Shown here piece after piece: positions 63,876-64,000 of a DNA stretch of 64,000 nt. The stretch's first letter is position 1, and every line of letters begins with the position of its first letter. This DNA comes from Desertivirga brevis (GTDB taxonomy: Bacteria; Bacteroidota; Bacteroidia; Sphingobacteriales; Sphingobacteriaceae): contig NZ_JAFEWF010000016.1 in assembly GCF_017355835.1 (NCBI RefSeq), positions 42,531 to 106,530 of the forward strand, in the 5' to 3' direction. Under the pieces are notes generated by a model. The model did no database searches. It worked only from the letters and a program-made list of their open reading frames with translations, and was not told where the DNA came from. The translations under genes and the position numbers were made by a program.

Positions 63876-64000
63876 ATCCGCCCGAACAACTACATATTGT
63901 CAGTTTCAACTAGTTTCTTAAAGTTCTGCGGATAGAGATCTCTGATATTCTTATGGTTGATCGTCATGATATTCTCCAGGGCGTATTTTAACCATCGGTA
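63874..64000 (-). mobile_element. End of an insertion sequence (IS66-like), continues beyond the window
   Basis: The S41 reading ends near GTATCCGCCCGAAC at 63874, a plausible IS terminus. A transposase reading frame enters from the window edge on the minus strand. The inner end, its inverted repeat and target duplication are outside the window. Confidence 0.55.
63890..64000 (-). CDS. Transposase C-terminal fragment (IS66-like), partial
   Basis: The minus strand encodes 36 residues, YRWLKYALENIM followed by a segment ending LYPQNFKKLVETDNM and a TAG stop at 63892-63890. A 'WL...LENI...NI.DLYPQNFK' ending is like the C-terminus of IS66-family TnpC proteins. The rest lies outside the window, so family assignment is tentative. 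Confidence 0.55.
   Translation of the reverse strand, partial: YRWLKYALENIMTINHKNIRDLYPQNFKKLVETDNM

Overview
The window looks like chromosome from a Bacteroidota bacterium, most likely Sphingobacteriaceae (Pedobacter-like). Seen directly: a TonB receptor run by an ECF-sigma/FecR pair with a DUF4249 lipoprotein, a DUF4374 lipoprotein, a cargo protein with a gliding-motility type B sorting domain next to PorP/SprF and OmpA partners, a lipoprotein Omp85 (TamL-like), a propeller-type hybrid histidine kinase, moderate-to-low GC, and promoters of the Bacteroidota form TTTG-N19/20-TAnnTTTG in front of both tRNA genes. The genus is inference.

Layout. 1-8.6 kb: hybrid sensor kinase, a 29-residue membrane peptide, tRNA-Cys with a small basic protein, an RNA 2'-O-methyltransferase divergent from a TamL-like protein, and a small membrane protein. 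9.0-14.6 kb: CHRD lipoprotein, ECF sigma, FecR, TonB receptor and DUF4249 lipoprotein in one operon. 14.7-16.4 kb: outer-membrane barrel and zinc metallopeptidase. 16.6-31.2 kb: surface polysaccharide locus made of two convergent arms. The plus arm holds GT8, two tandem GT2 copies, a probable transferase, a Wzx-type flippase and a GT11 fucosyltransferase. The minus arm holds a half-length TolC-like protein, a Wzc-like co-polymerase/kinase, a processive GT2, a 43-residue membrane protein, an O-antigen ligase/polymerase, an acetyltransferase and two GT4s. 31.6-38.7 kb: type IX secretion cargo, PorP/SprF and OmpA. 38.8-45.8 kb: hscA, a small acidic protein, a very unusual 110-nt tRNA, and an SNF2 helicase with two SWIM fingers.

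46.3-59.8 kb is the most interesting part. A minus-strand run starts with a His/Cys exported protein, a TonB receptor, a DUF4374 lipoprotein, an ABC ATPase and a second outer-membrane barrel. A second transcription unit follows, headed by an uncatalogued 35-residue peptide gene with a Gly-Gly leader and a core rich in Cys, His, Thr and Ser. Behind it come a GRDP-like protein, a 310-residue protein whose C-terminus resembles a PqqD/RRE domain, two ABC-2 permeases, a MATE exporter and a Fur-family regulator. Peptide, MATE exporter and TonB receptor together recall methanobactin loci, although no known methanobactin enzyme is present. I propose an undescribed peptide natural product, possibly a metallophore; this is inference.

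60.3-64 kb: HxlR regulator divergent from an SDR that lacks its catalytic Tyr, a DUF1097 membrane protein, an isochorismatase-family hydrolase, an ABM-domain protein, and an S41 peptidase gene cut off by an IS66-like transposase entering from the window edge. A modular non-coding repeat lies in three intergenic gaps (46.0, 60.0 and 62.2 kb).
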